Assembly (NCBI GenBank): GCA_028554755.1
Contig: JAPTOF010000001.1
Coordinates: 3,112,001 to 3,176,000, forward strand
Origin: Cordia subcordata
Lineage: Eukaryota; Streptophyta; Magnoliopsida; Boraginales; Cordiaceae
DNA: 64,000 bases
Direction of reading: 5' to 3'
The position numbers and the translations under genes were made by a program. Shown here one piece after another: positions 38,201 through 52,045 of this stretch; the stretch's first letter is position 1; each line of letters begins with the position of its first letter. The notes beneath the pieces were generated by a model. It made no database searches and was not told the DNA's origin. It saw only the letters and a list, made by a program, of their open reading frames with translations.

Positions 38201-41200
38201 GATTAAAATCAGCAGATAAAACAGAGAACGTGACAAGCTTGCTGATAGATTTTTTTCCCAACGAGGGAGAGTTGAACATTCATTCAATCTCTCCATACTA
38301 TCATATTGGCCAGTGCTCCTGCATCAGAAAATAATTCTGTACCTTACTAATTGCACTTTTAACAATTGTTTGCTTTTCACGGGCTGGAACAATAGCACTA
38401 AGTTCCTGAAAAATGCACATTTAAAGTGTAAAACTAAATCAATAATTTGGTTATAACCATACATATCAAGAAGATGAAGAAACAATTATCCCACTCGATC
38501 ATTCTTATATTAGAATGAGCACAGAATTCAAGAGTAAGGTTAATTTCGACAGAAAGATTACTTTAGTAGCAGTACCTGCAGTGCAAGTCCCCAGTTGTTA
38601 AGTGCCTGGAAGAAGAATCTTTTTCAAGTTAGGGTTCAGAATAATGCAAACACATGCTATCAGAAATAGCATATCCAATTGATTGGTATGTGGCAAAAAA
38701 AAAAAAGTGATTAAAATTTATAAGTTATTGAGATGAAAAGGTCAAAATAAAAGTTTTGGTGCCGACAAGTCGGATAAAGGAAAAGCAAGTTCATATTCTA
38801 ATATACAGGATATTACCAATCATTTCCCTAATAATCACAGGTATCAACAGGAAATGGATCAGAAGAAAGAAGTTTAAGCTCACGGAAGAATACACTGTAG
38901 CTTCCAGAGAGAGAGAATAGAATCAAGCTTCTAACGTTAAGTAGAGGGGAACAGTGGATCAAAAAAGATTATAATGAGAAGTTAATCAAAACTTCAAATT
39001 TCAGCTACATGGAATTTATAGCCATAAAGAGAGAAGGGAAACAAAAAGAATAATTTTAAATTCTCTACTGCCAGATATTATAATCATCTTAAGTTCTAGA
39101 CTAGAGACTTTTGGATAATCACCTGGGGGCTGTTCCAATTGAGTTGCACCGCTTTTTCATAATTTTTTGTTGCCTGCAATCAAAAAGCATAAGAAACAAA
39201 TTCATCATCACAAGTCATGTTTTCTGGCTAATAAAATATGCAGTAGACCAATAGTTAGCTGACAGGACCACTAAAAGATTATTATAAAAGTACAGTTAGC
39301 CCCATGGTTGTAAGCACCAATTTCTGTCAAAAGTTAATTAGTCATATAGCTAGTGTTATTTCAGAGATCCAGAATAGGCAACATTAGATATATTATTGTC
39401 CAGAATATATATTTCAGTTCTCAGTTTTACATGCAGCAGCAAAAAATGATTTGATTATACCATCCTATATTTAGCATATCCCACAAAGCAGAATGAAAGT
39501 GATGACAAGAATTTCTTCCCCAACTCATGGTGTTTCTATAGCCAACATTCTTTTTCTACTAATTTATCACCAAAAATCACTATGATAAGCAAACTCATTA
39601 ACAAGCCCGTATTATTGATTCAATGCGTTAATCAAGCATAGACTAAATGATCCATCTTTATCTATTTATTCATTTATTTTTATTTCTTTCCTCATTTGTG
39701 GGGGCAGGGTAATTTAGTGGTGCTTGATATGTAACCTCTGACAAGTACCTGGTTAATGTAAAGATACATTAGGGAACAGCTTATGTGGTCAAACATGCTA
39801 TTAACTTACCTATATGCTCAGAAGTTCCATGATATAATATAGACTGCTAATAGATTATTCCAGTTGCAAGGGAAGAAAGGAGCATATTCGTTAAAGGTAT
39901 CAACATTAGCCATATCCCAATTGCCAAATACTTCAGTACATGAATGAGTATTACAAATAGAAGCAAATTCTTTTCTTCTGCTTTATCGTTTTATTATTTA
40001 AGGTTTTTCCTGATTTCACAGGACTAGCTTTGGTTTGGTTAAGTCGTATTACAGGATATTGAACCATTATTTCCGATTGTAGATTATTAGAGGACCAAAA
40101 GTCAGCATACCAAAGAAACCATTTACTTGAAAAGGAACCAAAAGTTTTACACTAGCAATGAAGAAAGGTATTCCACAGAAATCAAAGTAAGTCAGTGGGT
40201 TCAATCACAAAGTGATAAGTTCAAGAGCTCCCCTCCTCAATATAAGTGTACGAGTCCAAAAATGATGTCCTGATCATGGTTTCTGAAGACCAAGGCCAAT
40301 TGACTCAACCCGTACACATGCTTGACGGTATGAGAGTGCCAGCTTGAAGGTAGAGCTCATGTGACACAGACTAATGGCTAGACTCCCTCATGGCCAACCA
40401 AATCACAACCTCAAAGAAATCCCCCAGATGACATGTACAAGTAATAAACTGACAGCCAGTATATTTACACATAAAAGACAACACGTACCAAATCACAAGC
40501 TCAAAGAAATCCTCCCAATGACATGTGCTAATAATTTTTTTAAAAATAAACGTGTGTAAAAATAAGCTGACTGCTGGTATGTTTGTAATTAAAAGAACAA
40601 GGGCTTAACCTGTTTCCAAAGTTCTTCAGCTTCCTTAGTACGACCACGCATCTTTGCTCGATCAGAAATTGCTATAGCCCAGTTATAAAATGCCTGAGAG
40701 TGATCAAAGGTTTATACTACAGTTAGATGGCATAAAGTAAAGATAGCATCAGCAACTCAAATTGAACTAGGGAACATAAGTTCTGTAACCAAAGTCATTA
40801 AACCCAGCCTGTCCTTGCCAACTTGACTGATCTCCCATCAGAGCAGATCCCTGACTGACGGCCTGTGTGGATTGGCTTTTTTCATAAAAAAATGCACTTT
40901 TTTTTGCCTGACAAGCACATCTTGTTTCTGCAGTATGTATTTGGATTGACGACAAAAAGAAAAAACTAAAAGCAGCTCAAGGTCTCCAGAAGCAAGAAAT
41001 CAGAGCTTCTTAAAAACCACTTTTTCGAGAAGATATATAAAAAAGCACTTTTTTTTTTTTTTGAAAAGTCATATAAAAAACTGCCTTTTTAGAAGCTAAT
41101 CTAGAGGAGTCCTGAGCCAGTTCGTCTGACTGTTGAAGGAGAAAAAGCTGTGAAAGCTGGGCGACCTAGCCGGTTTTATTTCCAAACTGGTGAACCGTCC

Positions 41201-44200
41201 AGTTCAACCAGGTTGCACCAGTCGAGGATCTCAGCTAAAAATTGTTAGAAAATGTGGTCCAAAACCACTCTAAAGTAGCACAAACATAATGACTGAGCCA
41301 AAGCCTCCATGTCGCTTAAAGTTCACATTTTTTAACAATATAAACATGTATCTGTTTATTTCATACATCATGTTTTGCTTTTAAAAGAATACATTCAAAG
41401 TTTCCCATTACTCTTTTAGGGGACACATATCTTGCATATGTTGTACAGTTTTGGCATTGGAATGTCACCTTATCATTAAAAAAAGTACAAATGTGAAATA
41501 GTAATATGAACAACATAATATATTTTTAGAAGCAATCTTTACATCTCTGCTGAAGACATCTAAATAACCAACTGTAGCATAATTATCTCATTTAAGTAAA
41601 CTTTTTAATCAGTGTTTGGACCATTTGCCTTGATAGTTGGACCAGTGACCAATTCACCTACCTAGTGCCTTTGCTGGGTTGATGTCAGGGCCGTTTACAA
41701 ACACATAATAAAGCAGTATTAAAATTAGTGGCTATGTCCAACATATCCTGGTCTCACAACTTAGAGGTGTTTGGATTGGCTTATCAAAAAGTTACTTAAA
41801 GCACTTTTGGCGTTAAGCGGCTTTTTTTTTTTTTTTACTTTAAGTAATTACATGTTTGAATAAAAGTTGTAGTTATAAAAATAAGTGTTTAAATGTTTTG
41901 TTAAAATGGGTTGAAAGTAACTTATATTGTTAAAATAACTATTAAGGACATGAAATATAATTTAAAAGGAAAGTATAAGATAAAAAAGTAAAGATATTTA
42001 AGTAATAAAGATAAAAAGGTAAGGACAAAATAATAAATGATTGGGTCAAACTTATTTTTTTTTCCAAAGTGCTTAAAGCCATAAAAAGCAAAAACTGAGG
42101 GTGGGGAGCTTTTTGTTTTTCACTTAAAGCCACTTAAAACAAAAGCACTTTTCTTATTAAAACAAACGCTTCCATTAGCTTTAATTGAGCTTTAAGCAAG
42201 TTTGACCAGGAAAAAAAAAAGAAGCCAAACCAAACACCCTCTTAGGACTTCATCCTGATTGCCAACTTATAATTTGAAATGTATATGTATGCGAAGTCCT
42301 AAAACTGGAACATTGGACTTTGGAAGACTCCAATCCGCCAAAATGAAAGTTACAGCAATTACTTCTCTTTGACTAGTCATCCTGGAGGTATGCTCTAATA
42401 CATCTCTCAATGCACATGTAAAGAAGGTACCTTAATCTGGAGAATTCAATTCTAACACCAGCTCCATTAACACATATACACACACACACACACATGTATT
42501 TGGCAGTCAAATAACACAAGCTTAACAACAGGTGTATGTTGATTGCTCCTGGATTGGGTACCAAAACAGCTCCTAGCCCTTTTATCACATAAAGGTCCTC
42601 TAAGTTTGTGAGAACACTAGTTGAATTAACTACATTATCAAGCACGAGTTCACTAAGAAAGCCAAATGCAGAATGGAAGGACATACATCGTTGAGTGTAG
42701 GGCATAGACGTGTGGCCTCCTCGTACTTCTTACATGCCTCTTCAAGCAAAGCATCTTTGGAAGGTGAAGTAGAATCTGGGCTAACATTATCTGCACTTTC
42801 CTGCAGGCAAAAATCAAATTCTGTGAACAGGTTAATATCTGCTTTCCTTTTTTTTTTTTTTCCTTTCTTTTTTCATTTTTTTGGGAAAACTAAGATGTGC
42901 ATGAGACGGAACTGAAAGAGAAAGTCAGCAAAAAAATACTAATTTAACCCAAGTGATGGTTAAAAATGCACCAAGCCAGACCTGGAGAACCAGAGCCCAA
43001 TTGTAGAGTGCATCATAATCTTCCGGATTTCTCTCTAATGCACTAGCATACCTGCAGACCAATATCAACTGTCTTCATTAAAATATTCAAATAATATGCT
43101 AACATTATGTGAAGTAACATTCTGAGGGTAACAGCAACAAAGATAAGCATCCCATTTGAGCTGATCAAAACAAGTCCTTGTGCCCGTGTATTTACAAATT
43201 TGTACTTATTTAAAAAGCATCAACAGGGATTTTGTGCATATGATTAACAAGAAATTATCAATTTACTTAAAGCATAATGAGTTCTGCTTCAGACATTGCA
43301 AAATCTATTTCAAGCACTTAAGCATTACATGTAACTGCGATTCAGAAAAGAGAAATTTAGACATTGTAAATGAGAAGCAAACCGTTTTATGAACTCTACA
43401 TCAGTCAACATCATCACTAAAAAAATATCTCATCTGTCCAAATGAAGCATAGCATGCCCATACTCTGATAAGTTATACAATTAACTCAAGAAAACACATA
43501 AAACATGATCGGTAAATGCTAAAGAACTGATATGAGATGGTCAAAATTATTGGGGGGTTTTTTCTCGAGCTGTACAAGGAAATAACTTCCTATACGGTTC
43601 TAGGGGGGGGTATTTTCATCTATATCTATCCCAATGAGCTGTCTATCTAATCGCTACAATTGATGTTCGATCCTGAAGTAGACTGTATGGGTTCTTAAGT
43701 ATCCAACCACTTGAAAGACCATATTAACAACTTGCAAGCAAATTTTTTATGGTAGAGTTTCCACAAAGCCAAAGTGAAAATGAAGTTACTTATTATGTCC
43801 AAAAAAAGCTGTAGAGGCAAATTGAGTGGTTACAGAATGGAATTTCTTAGTAACATCGTGATCACACAGTCCAAAAGAGATTTTGACAGCATCTAATGAA
43901 CTTATCAAAAGTCGAACATGCATATATGGCAGCGAAATTAGTACTTTAGTATTGAAATAGGACGGTTACCTCCTTGCAGCAAATGTTAGAACCCGTTGGC
44001 GAGACTGCCCTTCCTCATCAGCACCTGTGACACTATTTATCAACTCCATAGCAGCATTATTCTGCTCCACATACTGTTGGGTGTTTTGCTGACTGAGGAC
44101 ATTAGAACACAGGACGAAATGAGAAGGAGCAGGAGAAAGGAAAACTAGTGATATTTGGTTGCTTTTACTTATAATTCAGCCCACCTTCTAGTTATCTTCA

Positions 44201-45495
44201 CCACTCTTCATACAACAGAGAAAAACAAACACACACACGGTCGAATTCAGAGGTTTACAGATACAAAAGCAAAGTGAAAAGAATTGCAAATTACTGTCGC
44301 CCATAATCTACAGGTCAATTGGCTGTTTATTTATTTGTCATTGTAGAAGGATACATCACATAATATCACCTTAATACTGATCCCTGAGAATCTAATGCAG
44401 TGGTAGTAACCCTGAAACCATCTAGTATTGCTTGTTCCCTGAAAACTTCCAATCTAGTAAAGGTGATCATGCCAATAGCCCTTGTTTCGCATATAAACCA
44501 ACGCCAATCGCAGTCAAAGCATACACAAAGGTATATCTTTTATCTTGCCAACCTGGATCAAATCAATTTTCATCCAAATACTGAAGTAGAAATGTATATC
44601 ATTTCATTTATTACTTATTTAATAAGCCAAATTTTCAACTCCAACGCCTCCCAGCATATCCACCACCGCGAGACAATTTCAAATTTGATGTATGGAAAGG
44701 GAGCAACATATGGTTTACTTCACCAGCCATCATAGAAACAGTTTTTATCAACAGAATTATGATCAAATGCCATTCATAACAGCTGTCACTAATAAATATA
44801 TCAAATTTCCAATCTCCTTTGAGCCTAGATTGTCATATCGAGTTAGATTTACAGCGGATTCTCAATTGCTCATTATCTCAATCCTCAAACTTCCGTTAAT
44901 CCAAATTATTATTGAAAAGAAAAAGAAAAAGAAAAGAAAATTTTCAAATCGTGAGATTAATTAGGAAACGCAAAAATGAAGGCTAAAAAACTGACCTACG
45001 AGGCGTTTCGTCCTGCTGGGGCTGATCGCCGCCGGTAACTTCATTGGCGTTATTCTTCAATTCATTCAACAACTCTCTCATCGTAAACGTTCTGCTCCCT
45101 TCTCGGGCTTCTCCTCCTATTCCTCCACCAGCACCAGCACCACCACCCTTCGATCTCACCTCATTCTCGACCTTGTTATCCGAATCGCTAGGCTTAATCG
45201 AATTCTCACCATTTTGCTTCTCCTCCTCTGCATTAACTGCTTGTACTTCAATTCCATTTTGTTCATCCTTGGACTCCTCCAGATTCCGGTCTGCTGCATC
45301 GGCTGGTTGTACCCCCTTGATCGCTTCCATTGCTGCGCCGTCTTTGGGCACTTGATCGCCGGCTGGTGGAGATGGTTCCGCTTCCAGTGCGGGCTCCGGA
45401 TCGGCGACTGGTGGAGATGGTTCCGCTTCCGGTGCGGGATCCGGCTGGGGTGGCCCGTTTTGCGATTCGGGTTGTTTGGCGGGTGAAGAAGACAT
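35271..45495 (-). CDS. HLB1: HLB1-like tetratricopeptide repeat protein (AT5G41950-like)
   Basis: Fourteen exons join in frame to 561 aa: 45495-44996, 44092-43970, 43051-42982, 42800-42687, 40693-40610, 39173-39123, 38605-38576, 38405-38343, 38185-38120, 37996-37868, 37434-37399, 36865-36746, 36065-35877, 35381-35271. Residues 1-166 are acidic, Pro/Glu/Ala-rich and probably disordered, with two 15-residue copies of EAEPSPP-type sequence, then [16 protein letters not shown]. Residues about 170-400 are TPR-like helices ([47 protein letters not shown]). Residues about 455-561 form a PH-like end ([40 protein letters not shown]). Arabidopsis HLB1 is a trans-Golgi/endosome protein that links trafficking to actin; its length is nearly the same. 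The symbol rests on memory of the family and on the adjacent TBC gene, as in Arabidopsis. Confidence 0.85.
41764..42241. mobile_element. Tourist/PIF-Harbinger-like MITE in an HLB1-like intron
   Basis: TTA flanks both ends (41761-41763 and 42242-42244). The left end gaggtgtttggattggctta and the reverse complement of the right end, gagggtgtttggtttggctt, match nearly perfectly. The 478-bp element lies in the intron between the exons ending at 40693 and starting at 42687 and has no coding capacity. Its ends resemble those of the nest at 30 kb, so the same superfamily is involved. Confidence 0.88.
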
Positions 45496-47741
45496 GGTAC
45501 TGGTGAACAATGCGTGTTGGGTTTGGGTCTCTCAAAACAAGAATGTGACCCCAAGGGAATAGTCTGAGCTAATAATACTTCAAGCTATGAGCCGAGACAG
45601 ACAGATCTGTTTTATCATTTTTATGCTGCCTACCAATAGTCCAATATTCATGCAATTTTTTGTATCTCAGATTTTCGGTGGGAGTTTTAGATATTTTTTT
45701 TCCCCCGTCTCTTTTAGTCATTAGCGACTATATAATAATTATTTATATGGCTTTACAAATTAGTTACTAGAGTTTCATTTTTATTTTTATTTTTTTGATT
45801 AATTACTCTATGCTTGTTTTGTTGCTTCTTCACGTGTTATTAAATTAGTAAGTCAAATACGTCAAATTTTTTATTCATCTAAACATATGGTGTTTTGTTG
45901 ATTTTAAATTTTTAAGATTAAAAAAAGAATCAACTACTGAAATATATCTTTAAACTTTTGGGATATGAAGTACCACGAACGTACACCACTTATGTTACAT
46001 TAGAGTTGGGGATGTAGGATTGAAGCGAAGTCCATGAAAAATCGAAGTTTTAATTTTTCTTCAGTGGCTAATTCTAAGCAAGCGAATAATATAAGATTTT
46101 TTTTTTTTTGGGGTGGGGTGGGCTGGGGAGACGGGGGTTTGTCGTGCAAGCAAATTCCATTAACATGACAAGGGGATACATAATTGGACCAAAGATCCTA
46201 GCTCAACAAGTACATTTAACAAACATCAAAGGCCCAAATACATTTTTTCTCGAATGTCCCCGAAGAGATAAAAACCCATACACATGACATGTAATAAAAT
46301 AAGATTATCAACAACCATAAATCATCTGCATCGATTGTATGCATCTTGAATCTCAACCCAAACAAGAAAAACTACTAAACTTTGATAGGGAATATGATAC
46401 AGGCTAGTGGAAGAATTTCCAGAACAGCCACAAACATCAAATCCCAAACCATTGACAACAAGGCCCAAAAAAAAAAAGGTTCACCGACCTATTAACACTG
46501 GAAGCTTGGACAAATAACTGCACAAATCAACCCTTAAAGGAGGAAACGAACGCCATGTATGTAACAAAGATGATGCTAAATTAAGCAGGGAGCATGGAGT
46601 TTCACAGCTGCAAAATTCTAAAAAGAGAAGACACTGAAACAAAAGATCTTTACTCTAGATTTGGTATGTACTGGTGCCCAAAATAAGATGAGGAATAAAG
46701 GGTCTATTCTAGATTTGGTATGTAATGATCCCCAAAATAAGATCAGGTATAAAAGAGATAGACCAAAAAGCATGAAAGAAACAAGGTGAGGAGAGAGAGA
46801 AAGAGAGCATATTGGGGATGCTGTTGTAAATTGAGATTATTTTGGTATGTAAAATAAGGACAAATATGTTTTGTTATGCTGCATCCAAACGCAGCATGAA
46901 AACAATGTTTTGGTGATACTCAATGACAATGATGTAACAGGAGAAGTATCATCCGCTATGGTATTTCTGAAGTCAATTGAATGGAAGCTCTAGGGAACTG
47001 GTTTCCACCTGATCTAAGTTGATCTCTTTCCAAAATTCTTAGAAACCAGCCAACAGGTTCACCACATACAACGAATAAACCCCACACACAGTTCAACCTC
47101 TTTGTAAAATTGGACATACCTTCACATGAAAAGGAGTTACCATGCACAACAAATTCCAGATTCTCACTATCATAGCCTCACAGGGTCAAATTTGAGAACA
47201 ATAGCCTTTCTAAAGAAACATCTCAATTACAAACAGAATATGAATCAAACTGAAGTACAAAGTCAGCTGTTTGTCCCATCTACCAAAATGAGAACAGGTT
47301 TTACTTTGGATCAAGCTTGCCTATCTGCAACAAGTCATAAACTGTTGCCATGTTACATGTATACCGTAACGGTTTCCTACAACTTCGTGCAACCAAAAAT
47401 CCAAAGATAAAGCTGGTCATTCTACATAAGGAAAAAAGAGCCTGTAAGTTGCCACTTCACTCAAACCACCCCGAGTGCGGGCAATGCATCATGAGTTTTG
47501 CCCACTATAGGAGTTTCCTACCAGCAGATGCTTGGATTGTTCCAAGCAGTGTGAAGGAAACAGCCAATGGGCAAAAACAGAGGCTGAACAAAAAAATACA
47601 AAGAAAGAACAAAGGAAAGAAAAAAAAGAAAAGTTAAAAAGGACAACTAAAATGCGACACAAAGACCACGGTACGGAAGGGAATTTCTCTAAACCTTATG
47701 TATTTTATTTCCTTCCTTCTCTTCTCTTGGTGAAGAAAAGT
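45496..47741. other. Intergenic spacer between HLB1-like and TBC genes
   Basis: The left part holds the HLB1-like promoter and 5' UTR; the right part probably holds the TBC 3' UTR. No gene is supported. A G-rich tract (ggggtggggtgggctgggg) at about 46109-46135 and a short tandem duplication at 46654-46757 are the only marked features. Confidence 0.55.
46654..46757. repeat. 54-bp tandem duplication
   Basis: The block tctagatttggtatgta, followed by cccaaaataagat and ggaataaa/ggtataaa, occurs at 46654 and again at 46708. The copies differ at several bases. Confidence 0.7.
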
Positions 47742-50700
47742 TTAGTATTGGATCTTATCATGGACGGTCACCACCAAGTCATGGGCATCATCCAAAAGCC
47801 TCCAAACATCCAGGTGTCCAGCCATGCTATTGCACTCTCTCATTATCTCATCCATGCTGCTGTATTTCTCTATAATTAGCTTCCGCCTCTGCAGCACAGA
47901 GGCTGCTATTGCATATAATAGTAGGTCATCCGTGGGAGGAGCCCTCAATCTCATCCTTCCCCAGGCAGACTTGGCAATACCAGCCCTAACTGCTGCCTGA
48001 TCTGCCCACATCACCTCCCAAAGGCAGAGAGTCTGCTCAAAAGTCAACTCCCTTCTGAATAGAACTACCACCATCCTATAGACAAAGAAGCAGTCTTCTG
48101 CCTGAAGCTTCTCCAAATGCCTGTAGAGATGTGAGTCCTTGTACTTAATTATCTTAGATACAATGTTTAACTGTCTCCGGATCCCAACCTCATCAAGACG
48201 GAAGTTATGCCGAGCTTTTTTCATGAACCCCACAAAGCACCAAAACGCTTCATAATCCTTTTCTATCACTGAGACAATTGGGGAAAGCAAATCACTCATC
48301 CCCTGGCAATAACCAATCTCAGGGTCATACAGTGCATATGCTTCCAAGATGGCTACAAGACGAGCAGCGTGAAAAATCCTGCACGGCTCCAGATGGTCAT
48401 AATCTTTCAATCCAACACTCTCAGCTAATATCCGTGCCTTGACCTCAGATACTGCAGCCTGAGATGATGAGTAATCAACCCATTCATCATTTGCTCGAAT
48501 AGCATCAAGGCGTATGATCCGCTGCCATGTGGCAAAATCTTCTACTGTTTGGGGCCTTGGCATACTCTCTGACTTGCAAAGATAAGAGTCAGCCTGCTCA
48601 TCAAGATCACTTTCTTCAGCTTCTTGTTGTGCAAGCAAAGGTTGTGTGTCCTCAGGATCTTCAGACGAGTCGGAATCAGAAGATTCAGATTCAGCTTGAG
48701 AGAGAGTTTCATCCATTATAGTACTCTCTCTGCTCTCCCGCTCCACAAAAGTACTTGATGTCCGAAGAGTGTAAAGACTCTCAATTTTATCATAATCTTC
48801 AAATGCTGGGACTGGCCCCTCAACAGAAAGAGAACCCCTAGCACTAGTAACTTCTTCTAAGCCTGGAGGATCAAAAACATGACTAAAATCACCACTGTCT
48901 TCATTGCCGTAATTTCCAGAAGACTCCTTTTGCTTAAAACCCTTGTCACCTCGTTTTAGGATTTGTTGACACTTCCTTCGCAGGTTCACGTATTCTTTTC
49001 TGTAAAATCAAATTGAAATGCAGCATCAGAGAATAGAAGCACAATATAAGGAAAACAGTAAAGGCAGAGACTGAAAGATAACATCTCTTTTCTAAAATTA
49101 TAAAAATTGCCATGGGATGAGCCACTTGAGCAAGATGAAATTAACCTCTTCTTTGCTCTGACGGAATCTCTCCCATCCTTTGAGCTCTTCACATCATATC
49201 TGTAGAAACAAAGTACTCAATCGTCAGAATAGTTCAAAAAGGAAAGGGGCCACATGATGATAAAATGAAGCTTAGACCAGTAGCACTTATCAATGGAAGT
49301 ATAGAAAGAAAAAATGAAAGCAATAAGATACAGAAGCATTATACCACTAAGAACCTTCTGAATACTCCTTTCTGATTAATGGATGGACATTAATTTCTCA
49401 AGGTGAGGGTAAGCTTGCACATTCAAACACAAAAACATGAAATAACGCTTATTTTCTTTCTCCATTCTCTCAAAAGACGCTTAATATCAAGCTTGAAAAT
49501 CACAACAGTTTTGGGAACACAATGAGAAGGAAAGGTATGATGAAGATAGTTCGAATGCAAAATAACAAAGAAAGAGGGAGGGCGCTTTGTTTGTGGGGGT
49601 GGGGTAGACCAGCTTATTCTTCAACTCTTTGAATATCTACTAAAATCAATGTGCTAAAAGCTATCAATTCTTACACAGTAGCATATATATTACATCACCA
49701 CCACCAACCTCCACCACCCCGAGGTGTGGGATGCGGCATGGGGAAGGTGGGCGAGCGAGCAAGAAAGCATCCGAACATATGTTGTTCTTCTAGAGCAACT
49801 AAAAATTCAAAATGGAAAACCACTGGATCCCAACATACCAAAATTCTGTGACAGGTATCCAAAGAAAAACGAATCCAAAAACTCATTAACAACATGTAAT
49901 GGCCAAAGACAAATCATATATAGAAAAATAAATGACCAACGTATATCCAACTATTCAAGTTGAGTGACATATGGTAAAAAATATAGCTCTTACAAATGTT
50001 CACCTCAAAGTCACCAACTCACCTTCAACCCTACCCCCAGCCCCAGCCCAAATCAACCTCCCTCATTCCCACGTCTCCTAGCTGCCACCACAGTGACATT
50101 GGACACCTCACATCAGGAGAACTTATAATGCTCCTCAAGTGGTAATGACCCAAGCCATTAATTTGGGATGCTTATGAACTAAAAAGATTTCTATATGATG
50201 AGAATCAAATCTCAGGCCATAAATTATTAAATCAAATTTAATTATGTCAAACTATTACTAAATGCCATGGATCATGTAACTAGCATCCGGTTGCACACCT
50301 ATTCATTGCAGAACCTAAAAACAGAATCACCCACCAACAAGGTATGCAATAGATGTGACAGAAACCTAAAAGGTTGAGGATAGGATCAATTATTCAGCTC
50401 TTGTTCTCATCTAGTAACAGCTCTTGAAATCACTGCTTATGAAAATTAGAAAAATATCGGATTGGGTTGATACTGCAGTGACTAGAAGACTTTGAGCCAA
50501 GGTAATTACATAACTCAAGATCATAAGAAATAATACAATGACGGATGGATTTTTTCAAGCTATTTCAAGTGTAATGCAATGCCTAACATGTCCTTCCTTT
50601 TATGCTTGCATAGGTCCAAAATACCAACCCGACCAATTTCCAGGTTAACTGAAAATCCGTGTACAAATAAAAATCACAAACATCTAGCATTGCCATTCCA

Positions 50701-51792
50701 TTAAGAAGATGAATGTCCAAAACTATCACGAGTATGAACTTACACTCCAAGAAGGAACGGCCACACCTCAGCCCGAATACTTGGATCAACACCCTGCAAA
50801 AAAGTGCAGATAACGACGCTTAACTTGTAAGATCAAACAGAAACATCACAAATGTCCTTAAATGTATGAAAAGGGGGGACATACTCCACTGCGAACTTTC
50901 TTCAAAAACTTTACGCCCCCATCAGAGAGTCTTCCATCTGCGTCAAATGAACTTTTCCATTGTTTGGGCAGAAGGGCATGTTTCCTTCTCCTCCTAGACC
51001 ATGGAGATTTAAGGCTTCCCCTGCAACAACAAGACAAAGAATATGTAATTCCAACTAAAGAAAATGTCATAGTTATTTAAAGCTAAAAAAGAAAATTCAT
51101 ATATCTACATGAAACCAGAAAATATGGTTAATCCATGCGGACCCATTTCAGAAATTCAATATCACCCTCAACTTTTCCCATTCTAACTTGAACCCATTTC
51201 TCGATAATCAGCTAAATCCACATTGTCAGACACTAGACCTTATGCTTCTCAGTTAAAGTTCAAGTTTTTATCCTGATAAACAGTAAAGCTAGCGGCTATA
51301 TCCAAAGGGACATGAAACCTACAAGACCTGAGACACTGCTTCCTTAATAACATTAATCATTAATGGTATCACAAAGCTGAAGTTTCCGAGCACTTGTACA
51401 AGAACGAATACATTTCCTTTAGAAACTCAGAACAAAAGCAAAATACCACCCTGACAAGGAAGAAATATTCTGAAGACTCTAGAATAAAAAGTCAATATGG
51501 AAATGAAAGCGGCTAATAACTGCAAACCAAGAGCTGAAAACTATATAGCAAGAAAAAGACTTTGAGATTGCAGGTAAGGATGAAAGATGAAGGGAAATAA
51601 GGAAAGAGCGAAAAAAACTCACCGATCAGTAGAAAGAGGTGAGGACGAGGATGAAGAGGAGGAGGAAGACGAGGAAGCAACGACTAATAGAACCGATCTC
51701 AAGTGTATCCACGACGATGACGATGATGAAGAAGAAGGATTTGACGGAGATGATGACGACGCTGACGTGTTACTTCGCCGCAATGCCCTCAT
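47742..51792 (-). CDS. TBC-domain Rab GTPase-activating protein (AT5G41940-like)
   Basis: Five exons, 51792-51623, 51020-50885, 50793-50744, 49199-49146 and 48999-47742, join in frame to 555 aa. The protein starts MRALRRSNTSAS and continues with two poly-serine tracts around WIHLRSVLLVVA. The TBC domain begins at GVDPSIRAEVWPFLLGVYD (about 103-121), is interrupted by an acidic, Ser-rich insert (about 160-290), and resumes at WQRIIRLDAIR. IRLDAIR holds the arginine finger (Arg305) and YCQGM the glutamine finger (Gln369), so both catalytic residues are intact. It should accelerate GTP hydrolysis on a Rab GTPase of the endomembrane system; which Rab cannot be told. An in-frame ATG at 51816 would add eight residues (MFLQQKPL); 51792 fits the remembered family start. 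The large last exon with four small upstream exons is regular. Confidence 0.93.
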
Positions 51793-52045
51793 CAATGGTT
51801 TCTGTTGTAAAAACATCTATGTATGTATGTACAGACACCTGTCTCTCCCCCCACCCCCCACCCCCCAAATCTTTAATTTCTATAAATCTAAAATTCTAAT
51901 CGATCAATCAACAGATTGAGTGATCGATCGATAGATTCTTATATTCTAGGGTTTCAAATGACGATTATGTGAATTTTGTGGGAAAAAATAAAAACAAAAA
52001 TCTCGATTTTTATTTTTTATTTTTTTTAGTTTTTCGAATATCTTT

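Noticed and set aside
51587..51919. Plus-strand frame with long Asp/Glu runs
   Set aside because: It is the antisense of the poly-serine first exon of the TBC gene.
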